From the NCBI RefSeq assembly GCF_019800665.1, contig NZ_JAHVKO010000004.1, positions 186,001 through 250,000 on the forward strand: a stretch of DNA of 64,000 bases, in the 5' to 3' direction. The notes under the pieces are model-generated. The model saw nothing but the letters and a program-made list of their open reading frames with translations, ran no database searches and was not told where the DNA came from. Below are positions 47,140 to 56,098 of this stretch, piece after piece. Source of the DNA: Microbulbifer agarilyticus (GTDB lineage Bacteria > Pseudomonadota > Gammaproteobacteria > Pseudomonadales > Cellvibrionaceae). The stretch's first letter is position 1, and each line of letters begins with the position of its first letter. The position numbers were made by a program, and so were the translations under genes.

Positions 47140-48240
47140 CTAACCGCTTAGGTCAAAGTCTTCAATACAACCATGTTCCACGTGGAACATCTGTGGGTTA
47201 CCCCAAGCGCCGTCGAGCGTCTTCCAAGCCCGCTGTGTTGTCTCTGGGTCAATACCTGTGACAAGTACTTGGCTGGCCGTATCACGCACCCAGCGGGCAA
47301 ACAGAGCCTGATTGGCGTCATCTAGCTCCGCAGGTAAATCATCCACCAAAAACAATGGTTTTTCCGAGCCACCCACCGTCGCAGCCATCGCGGTACGCAG
47401 TGCGCACACAGCCATCTTTTGTTGGCCACGGGACAACACGGCTTCCGCTGGCTGCCCATTGATGCTGAACCGAAGGTCGGCGCGATGGGGTCCAATGCGG
47501 GTAAAACCCTGTTCGCAATCACCAGTTCGAGATGACTCAAGGGCCTCTGCCAGACTCAATTCGCGCTTCCAGCCGCTGCGATACTGAACATCCAGATCGC
47601 CAAAAACGTCCCGGGGCAATTCATCAAGGCGCTCCTTAAAAAGGACCTTCAGCCTCTGAAAGACCTCATAGCGACCCTGGTGAACCACCTCCCCTGCGGA
47701 CAAGAGCTGTTGCTCCCAAGGGGCCAGCAAATCCGAGTCAATTTTACCACGACGAAGCAGTGCATTGCGCTGCTTTAGCGCGCTTTGGTACACCTTCCAC
47801 TGCCCGGAAAACGAATGTTCCACGTGGAACACTGTCCAATCCAGTAACTGCCGGCGTACCCCGGGACCACCGTCCAGCGCAGAAAAACTGTCGCTATTAA
47901 TTACCTGCAGCGGCAGGCATGCTGCAAGCTCCGAGCTGGAGCTGGCGGGCAATTGGTTGATACGTATGCGCCCCTTACCATCCCGCAGCTTCTCAACACC
48001 CAGTGCGACGCCACTGCGCAAGCGGCCGAACACCGCGAGCGATTCCGCACCATAGCGGATGAGTGATTGACTCTGTCGCGAACGAAAAGAGCGACCGCTA
48101 GCCAGCGTATGCACTGCTTCCAACAACGAAGTCTTGCCGCTGCCATTCGCACCGCAAAACAGGTGCACGACACCATCCAACACCACGTCAGCGTGCTGGA
48201 TATTGCGAAAATTTGTGAGAACTACACGAGATAGAGCCAC
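47140..48240 (-). CDS. recF: DNA replication and repair protein RecF
   Basis: RecF is an SMC-like ATPase that helps load RecA at single-strand gaps. Walker A is FCGANGSGKTSLLEAV, the signature region is LSRGQQKMAVCALRTAM, and Walker B is LFLVDDLPAELDDANQ. I start at GTG 48240 (VALSRVVLTNFRNI, 366 aa), by comparison with family N termini; TTG codons up to 48252 are alternatives. Two perfect parS sites lie inside the gene (47174-47189 and 47816-47831) and both are translated as FHVEH. Confidence 0.96.
   Translation of the reverse strand: MALSRVVLTNFRNIQHADVVLDGVVHLFCGANGSGKTSLLEAVHTLASGRSFRSRQSQSLIRYGAESLAVFGRLRSGVALGVEKLRDGKGRIRINQLPASSSSELAACLPLQVINSDSFSALDGGPGVRRQLLDWTVFHVEHSFSGQWKVYQSALKQRNALLRRGKIDSDLLAPWEQQLLSAGEVVHQGRYEVFQRLKVLFKERLDELPRDVFGDLDVQYRSGWKRELSLAEALESSRTGDCEQGFTRIGPHRADLRFSINGQPAEAVLSRGQQKMAVCALRTAMAATVGGSEKPLFLVDDLPAELDDANQALFARWVRDTASQVLVTGIDPETTQRAWKTLDGAWGNPQMFHVEHGCIEDFDLSG
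47174..47189. other. parS: parS centromere site 1 (inside recF)
   Basis: TGTTCCACGTGGAACA is a perfect 16-bp palindrome and matches the ParB-binding consensus. It lies near the 3' end of recF, about 16 kb from parA-parB. Confidence 0.93.
47816..47831. other. parS: parS centromere site 2 (inside recF)
   Basis: This is a second identical copy of TGTTCCACGTGGAACA, 642 bp from the first and in the same codon phase of recF. ParB nucleation and spreading from the pair would cover gyrB, recF and dnaN. Confidence 0.93.
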
Positions 48241-48271
48241 ACTCAAACCCAAAATAGCGAACTACAGATAC

Positions 48272-48304
48272 GAAAAGACCGCCGGCCCCAAGGGGTGGCG
48301 GTCT
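48272..48304 (-). terminator. Hairpin between dnaN and recF, possible attenuator
   Basis: AGACCGCC (48276-48283) and GGCGGTCT (48297-48304) pair around an inner CCCC/GGGG. On the minus strand four T follow. It lies just before the recF start codon, so it could reduce read-through from dnaN into recF-gyrB. Confidence 0.6.
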
Positions 48305-48373
48305 CCAGCGACAAAGTGCGTAACCAGCTCAATTACAACACTCTCGACAAGCGAACTGCTGCCATACCGTTGC

Positions 48374-49483
48374 TTACAAACGCATCGGCATAATCACATA
48401 CACCGCATCGCCCTCTTCCGGCTGCTGCAGCAACGCACTGCTATTCGCATCGCCGAGGCCAATACGAATCTGATCGCTGTGGATGGCGCCGGTAACGTCC
48501 AGCAGATAGCCGACGTTGAAACCAATCTCCAGCGGATCGCCGTGGTAGTCGACCATCAGCTGCTCCTCAGCCTCTTCCTGCTCCGGGTTATTCGCCACAA
48601 TCTGCAACAAACCCTCGGATAACTGCAGGCGTACACCGCGATACTTTTCGTTGGAGAGAATCGCTGCGCGCTGGAATGCCTGGCGCAGTGCCAGACGGTC
48701 GGCAAACACTTCATTACCGGTACCGCGCGGCAAAACGCGCTCGTAATCCGGGAACTTGCCGTCAACAAGCTTGGAAGTGAAGGTAAACTGACCGCAAACC
48801 ACCCGAATATGGTTATTCCCCAGCACTACCTCGGCACTCGCGTCAGAATCCTCCAGCAGGCGGGCAAGCTCAAGCACCCCTTTACGCGGGACGATTGCCT
48901 GAATCGGCGCATCAACATTAAGGCCCAGCGCATCGCGATCACACAGGGCCAGACGATGGCCATCGGTAGCCACCGCGCGCAACTGCTGCGGGCGACACTC
49001 CAACAACAAACCATTCAGGTAGTAGCGAACATCCTGCTGCGCCATGGCAAAGCCGGTGGCATCAATCAGGCGGCGAATCTCACGCTGCGAGATTGAGAAA
49101 CGACTCTGTGCTGTGGTTTCTTCCTGATTCGGGAAGTCACTGGCGGGCAGCGTAGACAACTGATAACGGCTGCGGCCACTGCGCAGCACCAGGCGCTCAC
49201 CATCGCGCTCAAACTTTAGCTCCGCGCCGTCGGGCAGCGAACGACAGATATCGAGCAGCTTGCGTGCCGGAACGGTTACCTCACCCTCCATCTCGGCCGG
49301 CTGCTCAAGTTGCAGACGACCAACAATCTCTACTTCCAGGTCGGTACCGGTTAGCGACAGCTCCTGCCCTTGCAGTTGCATCAGTACATTCGCCAGTACC
49401 GGCAGTGTCTGACGCTTTTCTACCACACCCGCAACAAGTTGCAGTGGTTTTACCAGGGCATCACGGCTCACGCTGAATTTCAT
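48374..49483 (-). CDS. dnaN: DNA polymerase III beta subunit (sliding clamp)
   Basis: DnaN is the dimeric ring clamp that tethers Pol III to DNA. It starts MKFSVSRDALVKPLQLVAGV and contains three repeated clamp domains, ending in the conserved DAVYVIMPMRL. RTLPVLANVLMQL-type and YYLNGLLLE blocks are present. Length 369 is close to E. coli (366). It follows dnaA by 82 bp on the same strand, so the two are probably co-transcribed. Confidence 0.98.
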   Translation of the reverse strand: MKFSVSRDALVKPLQLVAGVVEKRQTLPVLANVLMQLQGQELSLTGTDLEVEIVGRLQLEQPAEMEGEVTVPARKLLDICRSLPDGAELKFERDGERLVLRSGRSRYQLSTLPASDFPNQEETTAQSRFSISQREIRRLIDATGFAMAQQDVRYYLNGLLLECRPQQLRAVATDGHRLALCDRDALGLNVDAPIQAIVPRKGVLELARLLEDSDASAEVVLGNNHIRVVCGQFTFTSKLVDGKFPDYERVLPRGTGNEVFADRLALRQAFQRAAILSNEKYRGVRLQLSEGLLQIVANNPEQEEAEEQLMVDYHGDPLEIGFNVGYLLDVTGAIHSDQIRIGLGDANSSALLQQPEEGDAVYVIMPMRL

Positions 49484-49565
49484 AATTATTGCCTTGATCT
49501 ACGTTAGGTCGTTTTTATCCTACCGCCATCACGAGCAGTAGTAAAAATTATTAAATATCAAACAG

Positions 49566-51296
49566 TTAGGTGGTTAAAGAGCGCGTTAGCAGACGTACGT
49601 CTTCGCGAATATCACCATCGGATTCCTGCAGTTCCTTGATCTTGCGACAGGCATGCAACACGGTAGTGTGATCGCGACCACCAAAGGCATCGCCAATCTC
49701 AGGGAGACTGTGGTTGGTCAACTCCTTGGCCAGCGACATAGCCACCTGACGGGGGCGCGCTACGGAGCGACTGCGGCGCTTGGAAAGCAAGTCCGCCACC
49801 TTGATCTTGTAATACTCCGCCACCACGCGCTGGATATTATCGATGCTTACCAGGCGGTCCTGCAGCGCCAGCAGATCTTTAAGCGCCTCGCGTACCAGAA
49901 TATCGTCGATAGCACGACCGGTGAACTGAGCGTTGGCAATCACCCGGCGCAATGCACCCTCAAGCTCACGCACATTGGAACGAATACGCTGCGCAATAAA
50001 GAACGCTGAATCCGGCGGTAACTCCACACCCACCTGCTCGGCCTTCTTCATCAAAATCGCCACACGGGTTTCCAGCTCTGGCGGCTCAACCGCTACGGTA
50101 AGCCCCCAGCCGAATCGCGACTTGAGCCGCTCTTCCAGGCCGTCGATCTCTTTCGGATAGCGATCACAGGTCAGAATGATCTGCTGACCACCCTCAAGCA
50201 GTGCGTTGAAGGTATGGAAAAACTCTTCCTGCGAGCGCTCTTTGCCGGCGAAAAACTGGATATCGTCGATCAACAACGCATCCACGGAACGGTAATAGCG
50301 TTTGAAATCACTGATCGCGTTCAGCTGTAACGCCTTCACCATATCCGCTACAAAGCGCTCGGAGTGCAAATACACAACCTTGGCATTGGGGTTGCGCTCA
50401 ACCAATGCGTTGCCTACGGCATGCATCAGGTGCGTCTTACCCAGACCAACACCACCGTAGATAAACAGTGGGTTATAGGCACCACCGGGGTTATCGGCAA
50501 TCTGCTGTGCCGCAGCCAAACCCAACTGGTTCGACTTACCCTCAACAAAGGAGGCAAAAGTGAAACCGCGATTCAGCGCACTTCCGTGCTTGATCGCCCC
50601 TTCTACTTCCACCTTACGCTGACCACCGGCCCCTGCGGGTAAACCGCTTGGCACGGCTTCACCGTTATGTAGATCCGCCGGCAACTTCTCTGCCGCACTC
50701 AATGCGTCCGCGCCAGCAGCTTCCGCTGCCAGGTTCTCATGGGAATCCATGCCCGGCAGCGAACGATTAATCGGCAACGGCGCCGGTGCAGGAGAAACGG
50801 GCAACGGGGAACGCCCCACTTCTGGCGTGGAGTAACTTGCTGGTGCTGCCTCCGCGGAACTCGCCGCCGGAACGCTGGCAACCGCCGCGTGCGCAGGCTG
50901 TACACCTGACTGCGCTACGTTGTTCGATACAACGTTGGACGCGCCGCCGTAGCCCTGATCAACACGGCCATGACCAGTATTCTGCTGGTAACCGGAATAA
51001 GCGCTGTCACCATTGAGGCTGCGACGGAAACGGGACGTGCGACGGTCAAGCGCCACCACCTCGACGCCGATCACGCGACCGGCAAACTGCTGCGCCAACT
51101 CACGAATACGGTCGAGAAATTTGTCGCTTACCCAATTGAGAATAAAACGGTTGGGCGCCACCAGACGCAGCTCGCCTTCAGCGCTCTCAGCACCGGCATC
51201 CGCGACGCGCAGCGGCCGAATCCAGGTATTGAACTGCTGTGGTGGCAATTCATCCTGCAAACAGGCAGCACACTGCTTCCAGATGGAATCAGACAA
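49566..51296 (-). CDS. dnaA: Chromosomal replication initiator DnaA
   Basis: DnaA binds origin boxes and opens the duplex. Domain I is [20 protein letters not shown] onward; the AAA+ domain has Walker [19 protein letters not shown] and Walker [14 protein letters not shown]; the DNA-binding helix ends [15 protein letters not shown] start at TTG 51296 with AGGGGG a few bases upstream, as family proteins begin at this point; 576 aa result. Domain II is an unusually long Ala/Pro/Ser-rich linker (about residues 95-240), against about 50 residues in E. coli. A DnaA box at 51432 in the leader suggests autoregulation. Confidence 0.98.
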   Translation of the reverse strand: MSDSIWKQCAACLQDELPPQQFNTWIRPLRVADAGAESAEGELRLVAPNRFILNWVSDKFLDRIRELAQQFAGRVIGVEVVALDRRTSRFRRSLNGDSAYSGYQQNTGHGRVDQGYGGASNVVSNNVAQSGVQPAHAAVASVPAASSAEAAPASYSTPEVGRSPLPVSPAPAPLPINRSLPGMDSHENLAAEAAGADALSAAEKLPADLHNGEAVPSGLPAGAGGQRKVEVEGAIKHGSALNRGFTFASFVEGKSNQLGLAAAQQIADNPGGAYNPLFIYGGVGLGKTHLMHAVGNALVERNPNAKVVYLHSERFVADMVKALQLNAISDFKRYYRSVDALLIDDIQFFAGKERSQEEFFHTFNALLEGGQQIILTCDRYPKEIDGLEERLKSRFGWGLTVAVEPPELETRVAILMKKAEQVGVELPPDSAFFIAQRIRSNVRELEGALRRVIANAQFTGRAIDDILVREALKDLLALQDRLVSIDNIQRVVAEYYKIKVADLLSKRRSRSVARPRQVAMSLAKELTNHSLPEIGDAFGGRDHTTVLHACRKIKELQESDGDIREDVRLLTRSLTT

Positions 51297-51960
51297 GGAA
51301 CCCCCTAAGAAAGACAAATTGAGGTACAACTGCGCCCGCCAATACCGGCCACACTATCGCTGTGGGCCGCCCCCAAGAAACGCGGGCATCACCTCAAATG
51401 AAGGCCGACAGTATATCGGTTGGGCGCAGGGTTATCCACAACTCCACCACATTTGGGGACAACTTTTTGGTAAGAAAGACTAGCAATATCAACCACTTGA
51501 CTACAAATTGAGCTAACCACTCACAACCGCCCCTTAAATTTATCCACAGGGAGCTGTGAATACCTTGGGGTCAAACGGTGAACTCTCGAAAATAGTGCAG
51601 ACAATACAGGGACTTACCTGTGTGGCGCGCAATTCACCCAATGAACAAGGACAAAACGCTTCTCCCCCAGCGCCGTGCACACTACCTATATAAAAGGAAA
51701 CAACACTCGACCTGATGCATTAAGCACAAGACGCGCGAACGCAGATTCACTCGCCAAGATTCCATTGCGTCACTCAGGAATCGTTGCTTTAACTGGCTTC
51801 TTTCTATACAATCCGCCGCCTTCGCAGCGCATAGCCCGCGATAACCTTTGCCCGGTTCGCAAGACTTGGCACACCGCTAACGGGCTATAGCCAAGCGCGG
51901 TAAAGAATTACCCAAACTTCCCGGACACGACTCCAGGACAACAATCCAGGTAGTAACAAA
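51297..51960. other. dnaA-rpmH intergenic region with DnaA boxes (candidate origin 1)
   Basis: This 664-bp divergent region has two perfect TTATCCACA boxes in the same orientation (51432-51440 and 51540-51548) and one imperfect inverted box, TGTGAATAC (51555-51563). No long AT-rich unwinding segment is obvious; the richest patch is around 51480-51545. The gene-direction switch dnaA/rpmH occurs here. In Pseudomonas the origin lies in the same interval. The rpmH promoter is at its right end. No gene is seen. Confidence 0.65.
51784..51812 (+). promoter_or_regulatory. Sigma-70 promoter of rpmH-rnpA
   Basis: TTGCTT (51784-51789) and TACAAT (51807-51812) are separated by exactly 17 bp. The rpmH start codon is 149 bp further on, leaving a leader of about 140 nt. 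Confidence 0.65.
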
Positions 51961-52095
51961 ATGAAACGTACATTTCAGCCCAGCAACTTGAAGCGCGCAC
52001 GTACCCACGGTTTCCGTGCTCGTATGGCAACCAAAAACGGCCGTAAAATCCTGGCCCGTCGTCGCGCCAAGGGCCGCAAGGTTCTGTGCGCCTAA
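51961..52095 (+). CDS. rpmH: 50S ribosomal protein L34
   Basis: The 44-residue frame reads [20 protein letters not shown] and continues through [20 protein letters not shown] to a stop. This is canonical bacterial L34, a basic protein of the large ribosomal subunit. It is followed after 44 bp by rnpA, the universal partner. A good promoter lies upstream at 51784-51812. Confidence 0.99.
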   Translation: MKRTFQPSNLKRARTHGFRARMATKNGRKILARRRAKGRKVLCA

Positions 52096-52139
52096 GATTG
52101 CCGCCTAGCGAGCAACCTTATACTTGCCACTGAATCATC

Positions 52140-52643
52140 ATGCAGTGTTCACGCAGCGACTTCGCATTCGCCAAGCCGCTGCGGCTGCTCAATGCGGCGC
52201 ACTATCGCGCCGTATTTGATTCCGCTCCGGTTCGCGCAGCGCAACCGCAATTCCTGATCCTCGCCCGCCCGAACGAGCTGTCTCACCCAAGGCTCGGTCT
52301 CGTTATTGCTAAAAAGCACGTCCGCAACGCCACCGATCGCAATCGTATTAAACGTATTGCCCGTGAAACATTTCGTCTGCGCCAGAATGATCTGTTCCCG
52401 CTCGACGCCGTGGTACTCGCCCGCGCAGGTGCCGGCGAACTGGATAATGCGGCTCTCGCCAAGATATTCAATAAACTGTGGCGCAAGCTCGACCAACGCG
52501 CGCGCAACCCGCAGCCCGAGCAACCGGGACCAAAGCGCGGCTCGAGGGGCGGTAAACGGCCCCCGCGACGCAAACCGGCTGCCAACAAGGGCGGCCAGAC
52601 TGCACCGCCAGAAAGCGATAGCGGCGGCGAGAACACCCCATGA
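52140..52643 (+). CDS. rnpA: Ribonuclease P protein component, with long basic tail
   Basis: RnpA is the protein subunit of RNase P, which matures tRNA 5' ends. The core RLGLVIAKKHVRNATDRNRI and KRIARETFRLRQ holds the RNR RNA-binding motif. The family is about 110-135 residues; here the protein is 167, with a C-terminal extension (from about residue 122) of Gly, Lys, Arg, Pro such as PKRGSRGGKRPPRRKPAANK. Its stop overlaps the yidD start (ATGA), so translation is probably coupled. Confidence 0.97.
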   Translation: MQCSRSDFAFAKPLRLLNAAHYRAVFDSAPVRAAQPQFLILARPNELSHPRLGLVIAKKHVRNATDRNRIKRIARETFRLRQNDLFPLDAVVLARAGAGELDNAALAKIFNKLWRKLDQRARNPQPEQPGPKRGSRGGKRPPRRKPAANKGGQTAPPESDSGGENTP

Positions 52644-52909
52644 CCTGGCTGGCTATCCGACTGATCAAGTTGTACCGCCTCATCGCCAGTCCGTGGGTTG
52701 GCAACCAGTGCCGCTTCTACCCCACTTGCTCCTGTTATGCCGAAGAAGCATTTAAAACTCACGGATTCTGCAAAGGGGGTTATTTAACCCTGCGCCGCCT
52801 TATAAAATGCCACCCCTGGCATCCGGGCGGATTCGATTACGTACCACCGGCGCAACAAGCAACCGAAACACCGGCGAACGATAGAACGCCGCCAACGCAA
52901 CAAGGCTAA
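52640..52909 (+). CDS. yidD: Membrane protein insertion efficiency factor YidD
   Basis: YidD is a small peripheral inner-membrane protein that assists YidC-dependent insertion. The signature is intact: LIKLYRLIASPWVGNQCRFY, PTCSCYAEEAF and GGYLTLRRLIKCHPWHPGGF, D-Y-V-P. Length is 89. It overlaps the end of rnpA by 4 nt and precedes yidC by 7 bp, giving the standard rpmH-rnpA-yidD-yidC order. Confidence 0.97.
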   Translation: MTWLAIRLIKLYRLIASPWVGNQCRFYPTCSCYAEEAFKTHGFCKGGYLTLRRLIKCHPWHPGGFDYVPPAQQATETPANDRTPPTQQG

Positions 52910-52916
52910 CGACATA

Positions 52917-54572
52917 ATGGATTGGCAACGCTACACGCTGGTCGGCGGCATCGCCGCTGTCCTTCTGGCACTGATTTACCAGTGGAACGCTTTCCAGGAG
53001 CAACACGCCCCGACGATCGACCAGACCACCGTGGTGAACCACCAGAACACCGATACGGAAACCCTTCCCAGCAGCCAGGCCCAGTCCACCGCCGGCAGCG
53101 ATCTTCCTGAAGGCAGTATCCCGGAAGTTGGCACTACCACGCAGCCTAAATTGATCAGCGTCGAAACCGACACTCTGAGCCTGCTGATCGACCCACAAGG
53201 TGGCGACATTGTGAAAGTCGCACTGCGCCAGTTCCATGAAGAACTGAATACGCCAGATCGCCCGCTGATCCTGCTCAACCAAACCCGCAGCCATACCTAT
53301 ATTGCGCGCAGCGGCCTCGTCGGCGGTAAAGGCAGCTGCTCCGCCGCACGCCCGGCGTTCACCAGCGATGCCAGCGAGTACGCGCTGCAGGAAGGTAAAG
53401 ACACCCTCACGGTAGAGCTTAAGCAATCCCAGAACGGCATTGGCTTCACCAAACGCTTTACCTTTACCCGCGGCGATTACCTGATCAACGTTGCCTACCT
53501 GGTGGACAACGGCCGCGACAAACCGCTGCTTGCGGGCATGTGTGGGGAGATTATCCGCGACGCCCAGGAGCCGCCAGTCGACATGGGTATCGGCATGGCA
53601 CCATTCCTTGGCGCCGCCCTGCACACCAGCGAAGAGAACTACTTCAAGCAGGATTTCGAAGACATCGCCAAGCGCCCGACCACCGAAACCATTCAGGGTG
53701 GCTGGGTTGCCATGGTGCAACACTATTTCCTCAGTGCCTGGATTCCAAACCAGCAAGACCTCAACACCTTTACCCTGGCGCCCATCGGCAACGGTCTGTT
53801 CAGCATGGGCTTCACCAGCCCACAGCTGCGCATCGAACCGGGCCAGCAGGGTACTGTGGCCGCCGACTTCTATGTCGGTCCAAAAGATGTATACCGTCTG
53901 GAAGAGATTTCCCCCTACCTGGACCTGACCGTAGATTACGGCTGGTTGTGGTGGCTGGCCAAGCCCATGTTCCGCGTACTGCACTGGATTCATGAGCACT
54001 TGGTCGCCAACTGGGGCTGGGCAATTATCCTGCTGACCGTATTCATCAAGGCGCTGCTCTATCCGCTGTCTGCCGCTGGCCTCAAGTCCATGGCACGCAT
54101 GCGCAAATTCGCCCCGCAGATGAAAAAGCTGCAGGAGCAGTACAAGGACAACCGCCAGAAGCTCGCGGAAGAAACCATGAAGCTGTACCGCCGGGAGAAG
54201 ATCAATCCCGTGGGTGGCTGCTTGCCGATCCTGCTGCAGATGCCGGTGTTTATCGGCCTCTACTGGATGCTGATGGAAACCGTGGAGCTGCGCCACGCAC
54301 CCTGGATCGGCTGGATTCACGACCTGTCGGTTAAAGACCCCTACTTCATCCTTCCGGTGATTATGGGTGCCAGCATGTGGCTGATGCAGAAGCTGCAGCC
54401 ACAGCCCACCGATCCCACCCAGGCGAAGATCATGCAGCTGATGCCAATCATGATGACCTTCTTCTTCCTGTGGTTCCCGGCCGGACTGGTTCTGTACTGG
54501 ATCGCGAACAACCTGATCTCGATCGCACAGACCTGGTTTATCAACAAACAGGTCGAATCCGCAGACAAGTAA
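52917..54572 (+). CDS. yidC: Membrane protein insertase YidC
   Basis: YidC inserts and folds inner-membrane proteins with or without Sec. It has an N-terminal membrane anchor (residues 5-24, YTLVGGIAAVLLALIYQW), a linker and a large periplasmic beta domain to about residue 340. The five-helix core follows: WAIILLTVFIKALLYPLSA, GGCLPILLQMPVFIGLYW, and the end FLWFPAGLVLYWIANNLISI. Length 551 agrees with E. coli (548). A terminator-like hairpin follows at 54593-54619. Confidence 0.98.
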   Translation: MDWQRYTLVGGIAAVLLALIYQWNAFQEQHAPTIDQTTVVNHQNTDTETLPSSQAQSTAGSDLPEGSIPEVGTTTQPKLISVETDTLSLLIDPQGGDIVKVALRQFHEELNTPDRPLILLNQTRSHTYIARSGLVGGKGSCSAARPAFTSDASEYALQEGKDTLTVELKQSQNGIGFTKRFTFTRGDYLINVAYLVDNGRDKPLLAGMCGEIIRDAQEPPVDMGIGMAPFLGAALHTSEENYFKQDFEDIAKRPTTETIQGGWVAMVQHYFLSAWIPNQQDLNTFTLAPIGNGLFSMGFTSPQLRIEPGQQGTVAADFYVGPKDVYRLEEISPYLDLTVDYGWLWWLAKPMFRVLHWIHEHLVANWGWAIILLTVFIKALLYPLSAAGLKSMARMRKFAPQMKKLQEQYKDNRQKLAEETMKLYRREKINPVGGCLPILLQMPVFIGLYWMLMETVELRHAPWIGWIHDLSVKDPYFILPVIMGASMWLMQKLQPQPTDPTQAKIMQLMPIMMTFFFLWFPAGLVLYWIANNLISIAQTWFINKQVESADK

Positions 54573-54592
54573 TTTGCGCGATCGTGAAATCC

Positions 54593-54621
54593 AGAAGGGC
54601 CGCTACTAGCGGCCCTTCTTG
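54593..54621 (+). terminator. Hairpin after yidC
   Basis: AGAAGGGCCGCT and AGCGGCCCTTCT form a perfect 12-bp stem with an ACT loop. The T-run that follows is short (TTGTTGG), so termination may be partial before mnmE. Confidence 0.7.
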
Positions 54622-54687
54622 TTGGTGAACCCCATGCGCGCAGCCTGTTCGTAAAGCCCGTTGTTGAAAGTCGGATAAACTCAAACT

Positions 54688-56061
54688 ATGTCCCTGCAAA
54701 GCCTCAGCAAAGACACCATCGCCGCCGTCGCCACCCCACCGGGCCGTGGCGGCATCGGCGTGATCCGCCTGTCCGGACAAGACGCACGCAAGATCGGCGA
54801 ACAGCTGTGTAACAAAGCCTTCAAACCCCGCTTTGCCCACTACTGCGATTTCACCCATCGGAAGCAACTCCTCGACCAGGGGCTGGCGCTCTACTTCCCC
54901 GGACCCAACTCCTTCACCGGTGAGGATGTGGTGGAACTGCAGGGCCATGGAGGCCCGGTAATTCTCGATACGCTGCTCGCCGCACTTATCGATATGGGCG
55001 CCCGCCAGGCACGCCCCGGCGAGTTTTCTGAGCGCGCATTTCTCAACGACAAGCTCGATCTGGCCCAAGCGGAAGCCATTGCCGACCTGATTGACGCCGG
55101 AACGGCCCAGGCCGCGCAAAACGCGCTGCGCTCGCTGCAGGGAGTATTCTCCGAAAAAATCGAAGATTTAGCGGAAAAACTGACGAATTTGCGTATCTAT
55201 GTCGAAGCTGCGATTGATTTTCCTGAAGAAGAAATCGATTTTCTCGCCGATGGCAAAGTTGCCGCCGACATTGAGGCGCTGTTGGCCCAACTAGACAGCG
55301 TGGAAGCGGAAGCGCGCCAGGGTGCGATCATGCGCGAGGGAATGCAGGTGGCCATCGCCGGTAAACCCAACGCGGGCAAGTCCAGCCTGTTGAATGCACT
55401 GGCTGGCAAAGACTCGGCCATCGTCACCGACATCGCCGGCACCACCCGCGATGTGTTGCGGGAGCATATCCACATCGATGGCATGCCCCTGCATATCGCC
55501 GACACCGCCGGCTTGCGGGAATCCCCGGACCAGGTCGAACAGATTGGCATGCAGCGCGCCTGGGATGAGATTCACAGCGCCGATCGCGTACTGCTGGTGG
55601 TGGATGCTGCAGAAGTCACCAGCCTGGACCCCGAGCAAGCCTGGCCGGAATTCACCGCCCAACTGCCGGACCCAGACAAACTGACCCTTGTGGTCAACAA
55701 ACTCGATCTCACCGACTACACCGCCGGACTACAAGTCCACAGCGACGGGGTACCGGTGGTCGCGATCAGCGCCAAAACTGGTGCGGGGATTGATGCACTG
55801 CGTGATCACCTAAAGCAGTGCATGGGATATCAGTCCGGGAACGAAGGAAGTTTCAGTGCGCGCCGCCGTCACCTCGACGCCCTGGCTCAGGCGCGCGCGT
55901 TTATCACCGCCGGCCAAGCGCAACTCAATGCCAGCGGTGCCGGCGAGCTACTGGCGGAAGATCTACGCCAGGCTCAGCAGTCACTGGGTGAAATCACCGG
56001 AGCCATGACCGCCGATGAACTGCTGGGCAAGATTTTCGGCAGTTTCTGTATTGGTAAGTAA
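54688..56061 (+). CDS. mnmE: tRNA modification GTPase MnmE
   Basis: MnmE acts with MnmG to install the 5-carboxymethylaminomethyl group on U34 of certain tRNAs. The N-terminal tetrahydrofolate domain ([40 protein letters not shown]), the inserted G domain ([22 protein letters not shown]) and the C-terminal FCIGK are complete. Length is 457. In many gammaproteobacteria mnmG follows directly; here it is 4.3 kb away behind a two-component pair, a lipoprotein gene and an origin-like region. Confidence 0.98.
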   Translation: MSLQSLSKDTIAAVATPPGRGGIGVIRLSGQDARKIGEQLCNKAFKPRFAHYCDFTHRKQLLDQGLALYFPGPNSFTGEDVVELQGHGGPVILDTLLAALIDMGARQARPGEFSERAFLNDKLDLAQAEAIADLIDAGTAQAAQNALRSLQGVFSEKIEDLAEKLTNLRIYVEAAIDFPEEEIDFLADGKVAADIEALLAQLDSVEAEARQGAIMREGMQVAIAGKPNAGKSSLLNALAGKDSAIVTDIAGTTRDVLREHIHIDGMPLHIADTAGLRESPDQVEQIGMQRAWDEIHSADRVLLVVDAAEVTSLDPEQAWPEFTAQLPDPDKLTLVVNKLDLTDYTAGLQVHSDGVPVVAISAKTGAGIDALRDHLKQCMGYQSGNEGSFSARRRHLDALAQARAFITAGQAQLNASGAGELLAEDLRQAQQSLGEITGAMTADELLGKIFGSFCIGK

Positions 56062-56098
56062 CCAGCGCCGCTGAAAAATTGGGAAGTGGCGCCAGGCC

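Noticed and set aside
51297..51960. Small open frames in the dnaA-rpmH region
   Set aside because: They overlap DnaA boxes, show no family similarity, and have no ribosome sites.
52800..54320. 506-codon open frame on the minus strand
   Set aside because: It is antisense to yidC and yidD, both of which are canonical.
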